64,000 nucleotides of DNA from Eubacterium sp. MSJ-33. Its GTDB lineage: Bacteria > Bacillota > Clostridia > Lachnospirales > Lachnospiraceae. Numbering within the stretch: the first letter of the stretch is position 1; every line of letters starts with the position of its first letter. The stretch lies in contig NZ_CP076562.1 in the NCBI RefSeq assembly GCF_022174665.1, positions 560,001 to 624,000 on the forward strand. Reading direction: 5' to 3'. The position numbers and the translations under genes were made by a program. The notes below the pieces were generated by a model. It saw nothing but the letters and a program-made list of their open reading frames with translations, was not told where the DNA came from and did no database searches. This document shows, piece after piece, positions 54,015-62,168 of this stretch.

Positions 54015-54932
54015 ATGGAAACCTTCGAATTCAAGATTGAAACAGCCTCCACAGAAATAGGCATGCGATTGGACAAATATCTGACAGAACAGATTTCTGA
54101 CCAATCGCGTTCATATATCCAGAAGCTGTTAGATGATAATTTCATACTGGTAAACGGCAGATCTGCCAAGTCTAATTACAAGCTACGGACAGGCGATACA
54201 ATCTCAGTAGAAATCCCCGAAGCAGAAGAATTGGATATCGAACCAGAAGACATCCCTCTTGATATCGTATATGAAGATGCAGATATCATCGTCGTAAATA
54301 AGCCAAAGGGAATGGTTGTGCACCCAGCGCCGGGACATACAAGCGGAACTCTCGTCAGTGCTTTGATGTATCATTGCAAAGATTCCCTATCTTCGATCAA
54401 TGGAGTATTACGACCAGGTATCGTACATCGGATTGATATGGATACAACAGGGCTTTTAGTTGCCTGCAAAAGCGATCAGGCCCATCGCATTTTATCTGAC
54501 AAGTTTAAGATACACGATATTCACAGAATCTATACAGCAATTGTCTATAACCAATTTACAACAGACGAGGGAACGATTGACAAGTCAATTGCCAGACACA
54601 AAACCGACCGCAAGAAGATGGCAATTGACCCAAACGGCAGACATGCGGTCACACATTACCGTGTAATTGAACGATTAAAGCAGAACTTTTCACTTGTGGA
54701 ATGCGAGCTTGAAACCGGTCGGACACATCAGATCCGTGTGCATATGGCAAGCATCAATCATCCGTTGCTCGGAGATGATGTTTATGGTCCAAAGCAGAAG
54801 CCATTTACCACACAGGGACAGGTATTACACGCAGGAGTACTTGGATTTGAACATCCAATCACCGGAGAATATATGGAATGGCATGCAGAACTTCCGGACT
54901 ATTTTCAGAATATACTAAAGAAACTTCGATAG
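54015..54932 (+). CDS. rluD: Ribosomal large subunit pseudouridine synthase RluD-like
   Basis: A 305-aa synthase. An S4 domain (RLDKYLTEQISDQSRSYIQK) precedes the catalytic domain with HRIDMDTTGLLV and its active-site Asp, and GRTHQIRVHMASINHPLLGD. In E. coli RluD modifies 23S rRNA helix 69. It follows lspA as ylyB does in B. subtilis, within the division cluster. It ends the unit; the downstream gap holds a new promoter. Confidence 0.93.
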   Translation: METFEFKIETASTEIGMRLDKYLTEQISDQSRSYIQKLLDDNFILVNGRSAKSNYKLRTGDTISVEIPEAEELDIEPEDIPLDIVYEDADIIVVNKPKGMVVHPAPGHTSGTLVSALMYHCKDSLSSINGVLRPGIVHRIDMDTTGLLVACKSDQAHRILSDKFKIHDIHRIYTAIVYNQFTTDEGTIDKSIARHKTDRKKMAIDPNGRHAVTHYRVIERLKQNFSLVECELETGRTHQIRVHMASINHPLLGDDVYGPKQKPFTTQGQVLHAGVLGFEHPITGEYMEWHAELPDYFQNILKKLR

Positions 54933-54997
54933 ATGGATTTATTTAAAAATCTGACAGATTGAATGGGCATTTAAGCTGTTAATTTTATATTTTTTAC

Positions 54998-55028
54998 TTG
55001 ACCTAAAGCTAAGTTTAGGTTGTATAGT
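54998..55028 (+). promoter_or_regulatory. MerR-type promoter with operator palindrome
   Basis: TTGACC (54998-55003) and TATAGT (55023-55028) are 19 bp apart, longer than normal. The spacer carries a dyad ACCTAAA (55001-55007) and TTTAGGT (55014-55020), the architecture activated by MerR-family regulators. No merR gene is in the window. Confidence 0.65.
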
Positions 55029-55034
55029 ATACAT

Positions 55035-55069
55035 AAAAAGGATGAATAAAGATAGTTTTCATCCTTTTT
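55035..55069 (+). terminator. Hairpin at the start of the DXS-like transcript
   Basis: An 11-bp stem (55035-55045 with 55059-55069), 13-nt loop, ending in T5 and lying at the predicted transcription start. It may be an attenuator or a 5' stabilising hairpin. Confidence 0.5.
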
Positions 55070-55109
55070 ATAAATTACACAATAGGAAAAATCAGGAGGT
55101 ACAAACGTT

Positions 55110-56864
55110 ATGTACATTGAGAAAATCAACGGTCCGGATGATGTGAAGAAGCTTTCAGGAGATGAACTTACAAGTTTGGCTGCTGAAATACGGCAGGCCC
55201 TCTTAAAACGCGCCAGCATCCACGGCGGACATTTTGGTCCAAACTTCGGTATGGTAGAAGCAACGATTGCTTTGCACTATGTATTTGAATCTCCGAAGGA
55301 TAAATTTGTATTTGACGTATCACATCAGACCTACCCACACAAGATGCTTACAGGAAGGAAAGACGCCTACCTCTACGAGGATCATTACGACGATGTATCC
55401 GGCTACAGCAATCCGGAAGAAACCGACCATGACCATTTCATAATCGGTCATACATCTACCTCTATCAGCCTGGCATGTGGTCTGGCAAAGGGACGTGATG
55501 TTCGGGGTGAGAACGGAAATGTAATTGCAATCATCGGTGATGGCTCTTTGAGTGGTGGTGAAGCATTAGAGGGTTTGGATTTTGCTTCTGAACTGCAAAG
55601 CAATTTGATCATCGTTGTGAACGATAACGATATGTCAATCGCAGAAAATCATGGTGGACTATATCAGAACTTAAAACTCCTGCGCGAGACAAACGGCCAG
55701 GCTGAATGTAACCTTTTTAAGGCGATGGGGCTTGACTATGTGTATGTTCATGAGGGAAATGATATTCAGTCGTTAATCAAGGCGTTTGAGAGCGTCAAGG
55801 ACAGTACAAAACCAGTCGTGGTACATATTCGTACTCTGAAAGGAAAAGGCTACAAGCTCGCCGAAACACACAAGGAAGAGTGGCACTGGCATCTGCCATT
55901 TGATATCGAGACCGGAGAAGTAATTGCTGATTTCGGTGGAGAAGATTATTCAAGCGTTACCTGTGATTATCTGATGAAAAAAATGAAAGAAGATCCAAGC
56001 ATTGTGACGATCACATCCGCTACACCAACCGTTATGGGCTTCACAGAAGACAAACGCAAAGAAGCAGGCAGACAGTTTGTGGACGTTGGAATCGCAGAGG
56101 AAACAGCAGTGGCTCTCGCTTCCGGTATTGCGAAAAGCGGCGGCAAGCCAGTCTACGGCGTATACAGCACATTTATCCAGAGAACCTATGACCAGTTGGC
56201 GCAGGATCTGTGTGTAAATGGCAATCCGGCTACAATCCTGACTTTCTCTGCATCGATTTACGGGATGAACGATGTCACACACCTTGGCATCTATGACATT
56301 CCTATGATGGCAAATATCCCTGGTCTTGTCTACCTCGCCCCAACAACAAAGGAAGAATATCTTGCCATGTTAGACTGGAGCATCGCACAGACAGAGCATC
56401 CGGTAGCGATCCGCGTACCAGGCGGCGCATTTGTCTCCGATGGTAAGACAGTCACAAAAGACTTCTCAAAGCTGAACAAATATGAGATTACAAAGCAGGG
56501 CAACAAGGTTGCTATCATCGGTCTTGGCTCGTTTTACGGACTTGGTGTGGAAGCAGCAGAAGCATTAAAAGCAGAAACCGACATCGAAGCAACCATTATC
56601 AATCCATATTACATTACCGGTCTCGATTCGGCAATGCTCGAAGACTTGAAGGCAAACCACGATGTCGTCATCACACTCGAAGATGGAATCTTAGATGGTG
56701 GTTTTGGTGAGAAGATTGCTCGTTTCTATGGAGCATCTGATATGAAGGTATTAAACTTCGGTATCAAGAAGGAATTCTTAGATCGCTATGATGTAAACGA
56801 TGTTCTGAAGGACAACCACCTGACTGTGGAGCAGATTTTAGATGATGTGAAGAAGTGTCTGTAA
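55110..56864 (+). CDS. DXS-like thiamine-diphosphate transketolase-family enzyme
   Basis: A 584-aa protein related to 1-deoxy-D-xylulose-5-phosphate synthase. DVSHQTYPHKMLTGR, IGHTSTSISLACGLA, GDGSLSGGEALEGL (diphosphate binding), VDVGIAEETAVALASGIA with the catalytic Glu, and YSTFIQRTYDQ all match the DXS plan. It is some 35 residues short and deviates at blocks that are strict in true DXS: the GDGAMTAG region is GDGSLSGG, and the conserved DRAGLVGADG region is replaced by SIYGMNDVTHLG. It may make DXP or act on another ketol. AGGAGG precedes the start. A MerR-type promoter drives it. Confidence 0.8.
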   Translation: MYIEKINGPDDVKKLSGDELTSLAAEIRQALLKRASIHGGHFGPNFGMVEATIALHYVFESPKDKFVFDVSHQTYPHKMLTGRKDAYLYEDHYDDVSGYSNPEETDHDHFIIGHTSTSISLACGLAKGRDVRGENGNVIAIIGDGSLSGGEALEGLDFASELQSNLIIVVNDNDMSIAENHGGLYQNLKLLRETNGQAECNLFKAMGLDYVYVHEGNDIQSLIKAFESVKDSTKPVVVHIRTLKGKGYKLAETHKEEWHWHLPFDIETGEVIADFGGEDYSSVTCDYLMKKMKEDPSIVTITSATPTVMGFTEDKRKEAGRQFVDVGIAEETAVALASGIAKSGGKPVYGVYSTFIQRTYDQLAQDLCVNGNPATILTFSASIYGMNDVTHLGIYDIPMMANIPGLVYLAPTTKEEYLAMLDWSIAQTEHPVAIRVPGGAFVSDGKTVTKDFSKLNKYEITKQGNKVAIIGLGSFYGLGVEAAEALKAETDIEATIINPYYITGLDSAMLEDLKANHDVVITLEDGILDGGFGEKIARFYGASDMKVLNFGIKKEFLDRYDVNDVLKDNHLTVEQILDDVKKCL

Positions 56865-56960
56865 TCTGTAACTATCTGTGATCAGATTATGGATGCTATT
56901 AGGATGTATAATAGAATATATTTGAAACACTTTTTGTTATAACTAACGATATGCGCTGAA

Positions 56961-57004
56961 AGAGATAATCATTTCTAATTTTTTTGGAATGATTATCTCT
57001 TTTT
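56961..57004 (+). terminator. Intrinsic terminator after the DXS-like gene
   Basis: A 13-bp stem (56961-56973 with 56988-57000), 14-nt loop, T4 run. The stretch 56865-57115 otherwise holds nothing I recognise. Confidence 0.8.
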
Positions 57005-57115
57005 ATATGCACATATTATTAATTTATTGGCTACATTTATTATTTACAATTTAGTTATCGACAGCTTCTTACAGATTATCTGATGGTAAATTTGAGTTCT
57101 CTTATACCTATTCCA

Positions 57116-57144
57116 TTGCAACCATATAGGAAATGTCTTATAAT
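57116..57144 (+). promoter_or_regulatory. Candidate sigma-A promoter of the repeat-containing leader
   Basis: TTGCAA (57116-57121), 17-bp spacer, TATAAT (57139-57144). Transcription would start near 57151 and run through the tandem repeats into the acylphosphatase gene, giving a leader of about 390 nt. Confidence 0.55.
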
Positions 57145-57183
57145 TACATTATTATAGATTATGAAACGAAAAACCGACAGAAA

Positions 57184-57530
57184 AACACACTCTGGAAACT
57201 AATTGATACATCATGGAACAAAAGTGTGTGTATGAGAGAAGAAATAAGTAGAAAAACACATATTGTGTGTTTTCAGAATAAAAATAAAGCAAAATAACAC
57301 ACCTGGGAATCTAATTGATACATCATGGAACAAAAAGTGTGTGTATGAGACAAGATAATAGGTAAAAAACACATATTATGTGTTTCTAAAATATAGAGTA
57401 AGTAAAAAAACACACCCGGAAACTAATCGATACATCATAGAACTAAAAGTGTGTGTTTGAGACAAGAAATAAGTAGAGAAACACATATCGAGTGTTTTCA
57501 GAATATAAAGTAAGCAAAAAAACACATATA
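57184..57530 (+). repeat. Three 112-113 bp tandem repeats plus a partial fourth
   Basis: Units begin with AACACAC at 57184, 57296 and 57409, and a truncated one (AACACAT) begins at 57521. They share the core CTAATTGATACATCATGGAAC with few substitutions. Each unit holds two inverted repeats: an outer ACACAC to GTGTGT pair spaced about 33 nt apart, and a compact hairpin (AAACACAT-ATT-ATGTGTTT in unit 2). In unit 3 both arms of the small hairpin differ but pairing is largely kept. No ORF runs through the array. It ends at the ribosome-binding site of the acylphosphatase gene. Confidence 0.9.
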
Positions 57531-57543
57531 AACGGAGAACAAC

Positions 57544-57819
57544 ATGTCAGATATCATCAGAAAACATATTATATTTCACGGAAATGTACAAGGTGTCGGC
57601 TTCCGGTACTATTCCGAGCACAAAGCAAACCAGCTTAGGCTTACCGGCTGGGTGAAGAACCTGTATAACGGTGATGTCGAGATGGAAGTGCAGGGATCAG
57701 AAGCAGCCATTGATGAGCTGGTCGCATTCCTCGCCGGACGTCGATTTGTCCAGATCACAGGGATGGATGTCAAGAAACTGGATGTGGTGGAAGATGAACG
57801 GAGTTTTGGGATTGATTAA
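57544..57819 (+). CDS. acyP: Acylphosphatase
   Basis: A 91-aa enzyme hydrolysing carboxyl-phosphate bonds in acyl phosphates. The N-terminal HGNVQGVGFRYY contains the phosphate-binding loop and catalytic Arg, and GWVKNLYNGDVEM contains the catalytic Asn. Length is normal. GGAG precedes the ATG. It is separated from its inferred promoter by the tandem repeats and is the last gene before the AT-rich island. Confidence 0.95.
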   Translation: MSDIIRKHIIFHGNVQGVGFRYYSEHKANQLRLTGWVKNLYNGDVEMEVQGSEAAIDELVAFLAGRRFVQITGMDVKKLDVVEDERSFGID

Positions 57820-57850
57820 TCCTCATCCAAAGATAATTTCAACCACACGC

Positions 57851-57886
57851 AAGCAGTCGCGTATCTGTTATGGATATGCGGCTTTA
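57851..57886 (+). terminator. Probable terminator after acyP
   Basis: An imperfect stem (AAGC...CGCGTATC with GGATATGCG-GCTTT, wobble pairs) followed by a few T residues. Confidence 0.5.
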
Positions 57887-57974
57887 TTGTATTTATGAAT
57901 TCATAAATCAAATAAATGTTAATTTTAGTAAGATACTTATTATTCTATTTATCCAAATGTTTTTTCCACTATGT

Positions 57975-58003
57975 TTGAGTTTTTTTCCCCTCTATGTTAA
58001 AAT
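57975..58003 (+). promoter_or_regulatory. Candidate promoter of the small ORF-methyltransferase unit
   Basis: TTGAGT (57975-57980), 17-bp spacer, TAAAAT (57998-58003), 27 bp before the start codon. Confidence 0.55.
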
Positions 58004-58029
58004 GTACATTATTCGAGGAGGAAATCATA

Positions 58030-58215
58030 ATGAGAAATAAACGCTGGAGATACACAGGAAAAATATGCAACAATGTATTCCAAGACTCTATAAAAAAAAT
58101 GATAATGTTCAAAAATATGCTAGTCTACAACCTTGTTATTAAATGGAAATCTATAATTAATGAATGGCTCCACAAGCAAAGTGGTCTATCACTCAAAGAA
58201 AGAGAGGCTATATAA
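58030..58215 (+). CDS. Small basic protein of unknown function, coupled to the methyltransferase
   Basis: A 61-aa Lys/Arg-rich protein, not recognised. It has an excellent GAGGAGG (58014-58020) 9 bases before the ATG and its TAA is immediately followed by the methyltransferase ATG, so translation is probably coupled. An in-frame ATG at 57994 would add 12 residues but overlaps the promoter. The sequence is predicted helical with hydrophobic stretches (MLVYNLVIKW). It could be a small regulator or a leader peptide; no helix-turn-helix is evident. Confidence 0.55.
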   Translation: MRNKRWRYTGKICNNVFQDSIKKMIMFKNMLVYNLVIKWKSIINEWLHKQSGLSLKEREAI

Positions 58216-59817
58216 ATGCTAAAAACAATTGACTTATTTGCCGGTGCTGGTGGTTTAAGTCTTGGTTTTGAAATGACTGGCAAATTTCAAATTCTCGCCG
58301 CTGCTGAAATAAATAAAAATGCTCAAGCTACATACAAAAAAAACTTAGTAAATTCAAAAAATAATTTTGTTTTTATAGATAATGTTCTCGGATATGATTT
58401 TTCTGCATTAAATAATTCTTTAGGCGGAATTGATGTTGTAATTGGTGGTCCTCCGTGTCAAGGTTTTTCAAATGCAAATAGGCAAAAGAACCATCTCATT
58501 AGCATGAACAATTCTCTTATTAAAGAGTTTTTTAGGGCAATAAAAGAAATTAAGCCCAAAGCCTTTATTATGGAAAATGTTAGTATGCTTAGGTCAAATA
58601 CTCATAGATTTTATGAATCAGAAAAGGATTACAATGAAATAAACCAACTTATAAAAAACGGATTTAACATTCCGAAAAGGAAAGACACTATATACATAAG
58701 CAATCAATTATTTGAGAACATAGATTATACACAAATAGAAAATGAAAATTTAGAGCATTTCACCATCCCTGCAGAATTACTACATTTATTAAGTGTATTA
58801 AATAAAAATATCAGTAAACAAGACCGTCTAATAAAATATATAAATAACAATGGCGAAAAAATTATTAAACAAATTACAACCTTATTAAATTCACAACAAA
58901 ATATATATGATTTTTTAGATGAATCAATTATTAATAGACTTGTTGTTATAAATGAATCAATTAGCAAAAACAACATTGTCTCCAAAACACAAGAAATATC
59001 TTATATTGTCAACTTACAAAAAATGATTTCAACTATTAAGGAAATTAAAAGTAATAAATTAATTGGTCATTTCAGCGTTGATAAAAATGGTTTTTTAATT
59101 TACAACGTAAATTCATATTCGGTTATTGATTATATAAATGCTATTCTTGGCGGTGAATATATCCAAGTCGGCAATACCGTAAATGCCAAATGGTTTGGTG
59201 TTCCACAAGAACGAAAAAGATACATTGTCATGGGAATAAAAAATGATTTATATCATAATATTGAACCACAATTACCTACAAAACCAGAGAAATTAAAAAA
59301 TATTACTGTCGGAGATGCAATAATGGATTTGTCCACATACACTGCTGGTTACGAAAAAGACTTTCCTGAGATTCCATATAATAAAAACGACACACTTAGC
59401 GAATATGCAAAATTAATGAGAGCTGGATGTAATTCTATCAAAAACCATATTACTACAAAATCAACAGTTACCGCTAAAGAACGATTCAAAAAAATAATGC
59501 AAGGGAAAAATTTCCATAGTCTTTCCGATGAAATGAAATCAACTTATTCAAAACCGGAAAGAACTCAAAACACTATTTATTTAAGACTAAATCCAAACGA
59601 AGCATCTGGTACTGTTTGCAATGTAAGAAAATCAATGTGGATACATCCAACATTGAATCGCGCAGTAACAATAAGAGAAGCAGCAAGATTACAGTCATTT
59701 CCTGATTCTTTTGAATTTGTTGGAACTAAAGATTCACAATTTCAACAGGTTGGAAATGCTGTTCCACCTTTACTTGCCAAAGGAATAGCCGATAACCTTC
59801 TTAAATACTTATCATAA
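58216..59817 (+). CDS. DNA (cytosine-5) methyltransferase with large internal insertion
   Basis: A 533-aa C5 methyltransferase. Motif I is DLFAGAGGLSLGFE, motif IV GGPPCQGFSNANR with the catalytic Cys81, motif VI MENV (residues 119-122), motif VIII GVPQERKRY (328-336) and motif X QVGNAVPPLLAKGIA. The stretch between motifs VI and VIII is about 205 residues rather than some 50-60; residues 130-297 form an AT-rich-coded, helical, Asn/Ile/Lys-rich insertion. The target-recognition region after motif VIII looks normal in size. It probably marks self DNA for the neighbouring unit; recognition sequence unknown. Confidence 0.93.
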   Translation: MLKTIDLFAGAGGLSLGFEMTGKFQILAAAEINKNAQATYKKNLVNSKNNFVFIDNVLGYDFSALNNSLGGIDVVIGGPPCQGFSNANRQKNHLISMNNSLIKEFFRAIKEIKPKAFIMENVSMLRSNTHRFYESEKDYNEINQLIKNGFNIPKRKDTIYISNQLFENIDYTQIENENLEHFTIPAELLHLLSVLNKNISKQDRLIKYINNNGEKIIKQITTLLNSQQNIYDFLDESIINRLVVINESISKNNIVSKTQEISYIVNLQKMISTIKEIKSNKLIGHFSVDKNGFLIYNVNSYSVIDYINAILGGEYIQVGNTVNAKWFGVPQERKRYIVMGIKNDLYHNIEPQLPTKPEKLKNITVGDAIMDLSTYTAGYEKDFPEIPYNKNDTLSEYAKLMRAGCNSIKNHITTKSTVTAKERFKKIMQGKNFHSLSDEMKSTYSKPERTQNTIYLRLNPNEASGTVCNVRKSMWIHPTLNRAVTIREAARLQSFPDSFEFVGTKDSQFQQVGNAVPPLLAKGIADNLLKYLS

Positions 59818-59822
59818 TCTTT

Positions 59823-59849
59823 ATCCGCAACTAATGTTGCGGATTTTTT
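59823..59849 (+). terminator. Intrinsic terminator after the methyltransferase
   Basis: A perfect 9-bp stem (59823-59831 with 59836-59844), TAAT loop, T6 run. It separates modification and putative effector units. Confidence 0.93.
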
Positions 59850-59889
59850 GCAATATTTGTTTTTTATTACATATATTTTTACAATAATG

Positions 59890-59919
59890 TTGACATTTTC
59901 TTTTTCTGAGATATATAAT
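59890..59919 (+). promoter_or_regulatory. Promoter of the GHKL-ATPase unit
   Basis: Consensus TTGACA (59890-59895), 18-bp spacer, TATAAT (59914-59919); an overlapping TATATA would give 16 bp. Confidence 0.75.
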
Positions 59920-59999
59920 ATACATATCTTATATATTCAAAAAATATTCTTATTTATATATTAGATTTATTAATAAAGTATTAGAAAGAGGATTGATAT

Positions 60000-60230
60000 A
60001 TGATGGAATCTAAAAGAGAAAAATTTGTTAGACTTGCTGAAGCTCGAACGAATAAAACAATAAAAATGCTTCAGTTAATTGGAAATTTGTCAGATAGGCG
60101 CTCATATGAATATTCAGATAAAGACATATCAGTTATTTTCAATACAATTGAAAAAGAATTAAAAATTTCACGTCAAAAATTTGAAACCTCTAGCTTGAAT
60201 AAAAATAATACTTTTAAGCTAGGTACATGA
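60000..60230 (+). CDS. Small helical protein of unknown function
   Basis: A 76-aa, highly charged protein. The stretch REKFVRLAEARTNKTIKMLQ, followed by LIGNLSDRRSYEYSDKDI, looks like a compact helical domain that I believe recurs as an unnamed small protein next to defence genes, but I cannot name a family. GAGG (59988-59991) lies 8 bases before the first of two adjacent ATGs. It leads the unit containing the GHKL ATPase (63-bp gap). It could be a regulator, an antitoxin-like partner or a structural subunit. Confidence 0.65.
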   Translation: MMESKREKFVRLAEARTNKTIKMLQLIGNLSDRRSYEYSDKDISVIFNTIEKELKISRQKFETSSLNKNNTFKLGT

Positions 60231-60293
60231 AATATTTTTGTAAAAAATTCATTGAAAACAAAACTTTATTAATTAACAAAGGAGGGATAAGAA

Positions 60294-62168
60294 ATGGATT
60301 GGTTTTTTCCAAAAAACGATGGAGGACAGTTCCATGGTATAGGTGATTCTGGAATAGATTTATTTAAGGGAGAGCCTGTCAAATCATTAACACGAGAAAT
60401 TTGTCAAAATTCAATTGATGCTGGTACAAGCGAAGAACCTGTAAAAATTCAATTTGATTTATTTCGAATGGACTCTCATAATATTCCAGGCTATCAAAAT
60501 CTAAAATATTTTTATGATAAAGCAAATACTTTTTGCCAAAAACAAAAATTTGTTAAAGCGTTAAAATATTTTGAAAAAAGCATCCCCATACTCAATGCAT
60601 CACAAATTGATGTTCTAAGGATTAGTGATTTTAATACTTCCGGTTTACCTGGTGCTACAACTGCAAATAGTAATTTTACATCCCCTTGGTTTCGCTTAGT
60701 AAGATCTGTAGGATCGTCAGATAAAGTCGATGGGGCAATCGGTTCTTACGGAAGTGGGAAAATGGCTACATTTAGTTGTTCAGATATACAAACGGTATTT
60801 TATAATACATATGTTGAAAATGAATGCGAAGCACACCAGGGTGTCACAAAATTAATCGGTTTTCTTGATGAGGAAAACCATTTATATTCAGATATCGGTT
60901 ATTACTGTGAGGAATTATCTATGCCGATTCTTTCTCAACTTAAACTAGAGGATAATTATATCAGAAAAACGCCTGGAACTGATATCTATATTATTGGCTT
61001 TAAGTTTAGCAAAGATAATTGGAAAAAAGACCTTATTACTTCTGTATTAGACGGATTCTTTTATGCAATTCAAGAAAATCACTTAATAGTAGAAGTTGGT
61101 AACACTACAATAAACAGCCAAGAATTACCTAGGCTAATAGAAGAATACAAAAATGATATCGATGACAAAACATATGACTATTATCGCATAATGACATCTG
61201 GCAAAGCAACTACACGTTCTTATTCCTTACTGGAAAATAATGATGTAGAAATAAGCATGCTAGTTGAGTCTGGCTATCATAAACGAGTAGCTATAATAAG
61301 ATACCCAGGGATGAAAATTTTTGATAAAGGTAATATTTCAACGACTGTTCCATTCTCTGGTATCTGTGTAATAAAAGGAACTGAAATATCAAAATTACTT
61401 GGTGGACTAGAAAATATTCAACATAACAAATGGGAATTGTCAAGATATGATAATTCCGATTTAAAAAACGCAGCAAGAAAGCAAAGAGATGCATTATACA
61501 ATGAGCTTCAAAAATTATTTAAGGAATTGCGTGGACAGGACTCAGAAGGGGAGATTGATCCCCATATTGGTGACTGCCTTCCTGACCTTTTTTCAAAAAC
61601 AGAAGAAATACAACAAACATTAACAGATGAAATATTGGAAATAAGCCAAACAAAAGAATTAAAGGTTGTTCCCCCTAGCAATGTAGATATAAAAAACGAA
61701 GATGGTGAAACATCCAGTCATGGTGATTCAAAACAGGGAACAAGCGGTGGCGAACGTATGCATGAGCATAAAACTGGTCCAAAACCTGGTTCAGAACCAG
61801 GTCCTGGACCGGGTGAACTCCCAGGCTCTAATCCACCATTGATAGATCAATCTGGAGAAGCAGAAAGCATTAGATCCATTCACTCAAATATACATTTTAG
61901 GCCAATTGACATTTTAAGTGGAAAATATGAAATAACCATTTCTACCAGACAAGATATCATTGATGGTATTATTTACATTAACATTGGCGCAGAAAACGGA
62001 GCATATAACGCATTCATAAAATCAGCATCCATTAATGGGATTCCATTAAAAACACATGGTGCAAAGATAGAAGGCATAAATATTAGTAAAGGCGCAACAA
62101 CTACTCTAAATGTAACAATTGACTATTCAGATATATGTTCTTTGGAGGTGAGAGTATATGGACATTAA
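60294..62168 (+). CDS. GHKL-type ATPase (MutL/MORC/Hsp90-like) of a putative defence system
   Basis: A 624-aa protein. The N-terminal 200 residues carry Bergerat-fold motifs: the N box REICQNSIDAG (Glu35, Asn39), the G1 box SDFNTSGLPG (Asp112) and the G2 box GSYGSGKMATF (150-160). A middle alpha/beta domain follows, then a Pro/Gly-rich linker (about 490-515) and a beta-rich C-terminal domain. It lacks histidine-kinase dimerisation, MutL endonuclease and Hsp90 C-terminal motifs. Related ATPases are known in restriction-like operons with C5 methyltransferases. AAGGAGG precedes the ATG. Its 3' end overlaps the next gene by 11 nt. Confidence 0.82.
   Translation: MDWFFPKNDGGQFHGIGDSGIDLFKGEPVKSLTREICQNSIDAGTSEEPVKIQFDLFRMDSHNIPGYQNLKYFYDKANTFCQKQKFVKALKYFEKSIPILNASQIDVLRISDFNTSGLPGATTANSNFTSPWFRLVRSVGSSDKVDGAIGSYGSGKMATFSCSDIQTVFYNTYVENECEAHQGVTKLIGFLDEENHLYSDIGYYCEELSMPILSQLKLEDNYIRKTPGTDIYIIGFKFSKDNWKKDLITSVLDGFFYAIQENHLIVEVGNTTINSQELPRLIEEYKNDIDDKTYDYYRIMTSGKATTRSYSLLENNDVEISMLVESGYHKRVAIIRYPGMKIFDKGNISTTVPFSGICVIKGTEISKLLGGLENIQHNKWELSRYDNSDLKNAARKQRDALYNELQKLFKELRGQDSEGEIDPHIGDCLPDLFSKTEEIQQTLTDEILEISQTKELKVVPPSNVDIKNEDGETSSHGDSKQGTSGGERMHEHKTGPKPGSEPGPGPGELPGSNPPLIDQSGEAESIRSIHSNIHFRPIDILSGKYEITISTRQDIIDGIIYINIGAENGAYNAFIKSASINGIPLKTHGAKIEGINISKGATTTLNVTIDYSDICSLEVRVYGH

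Noticed and set aside
57184..57530. CRISPR array
   Set aside because: The 112-113 bp units are contiguous near-identical copies without variable spacers, and no cas genes are present.
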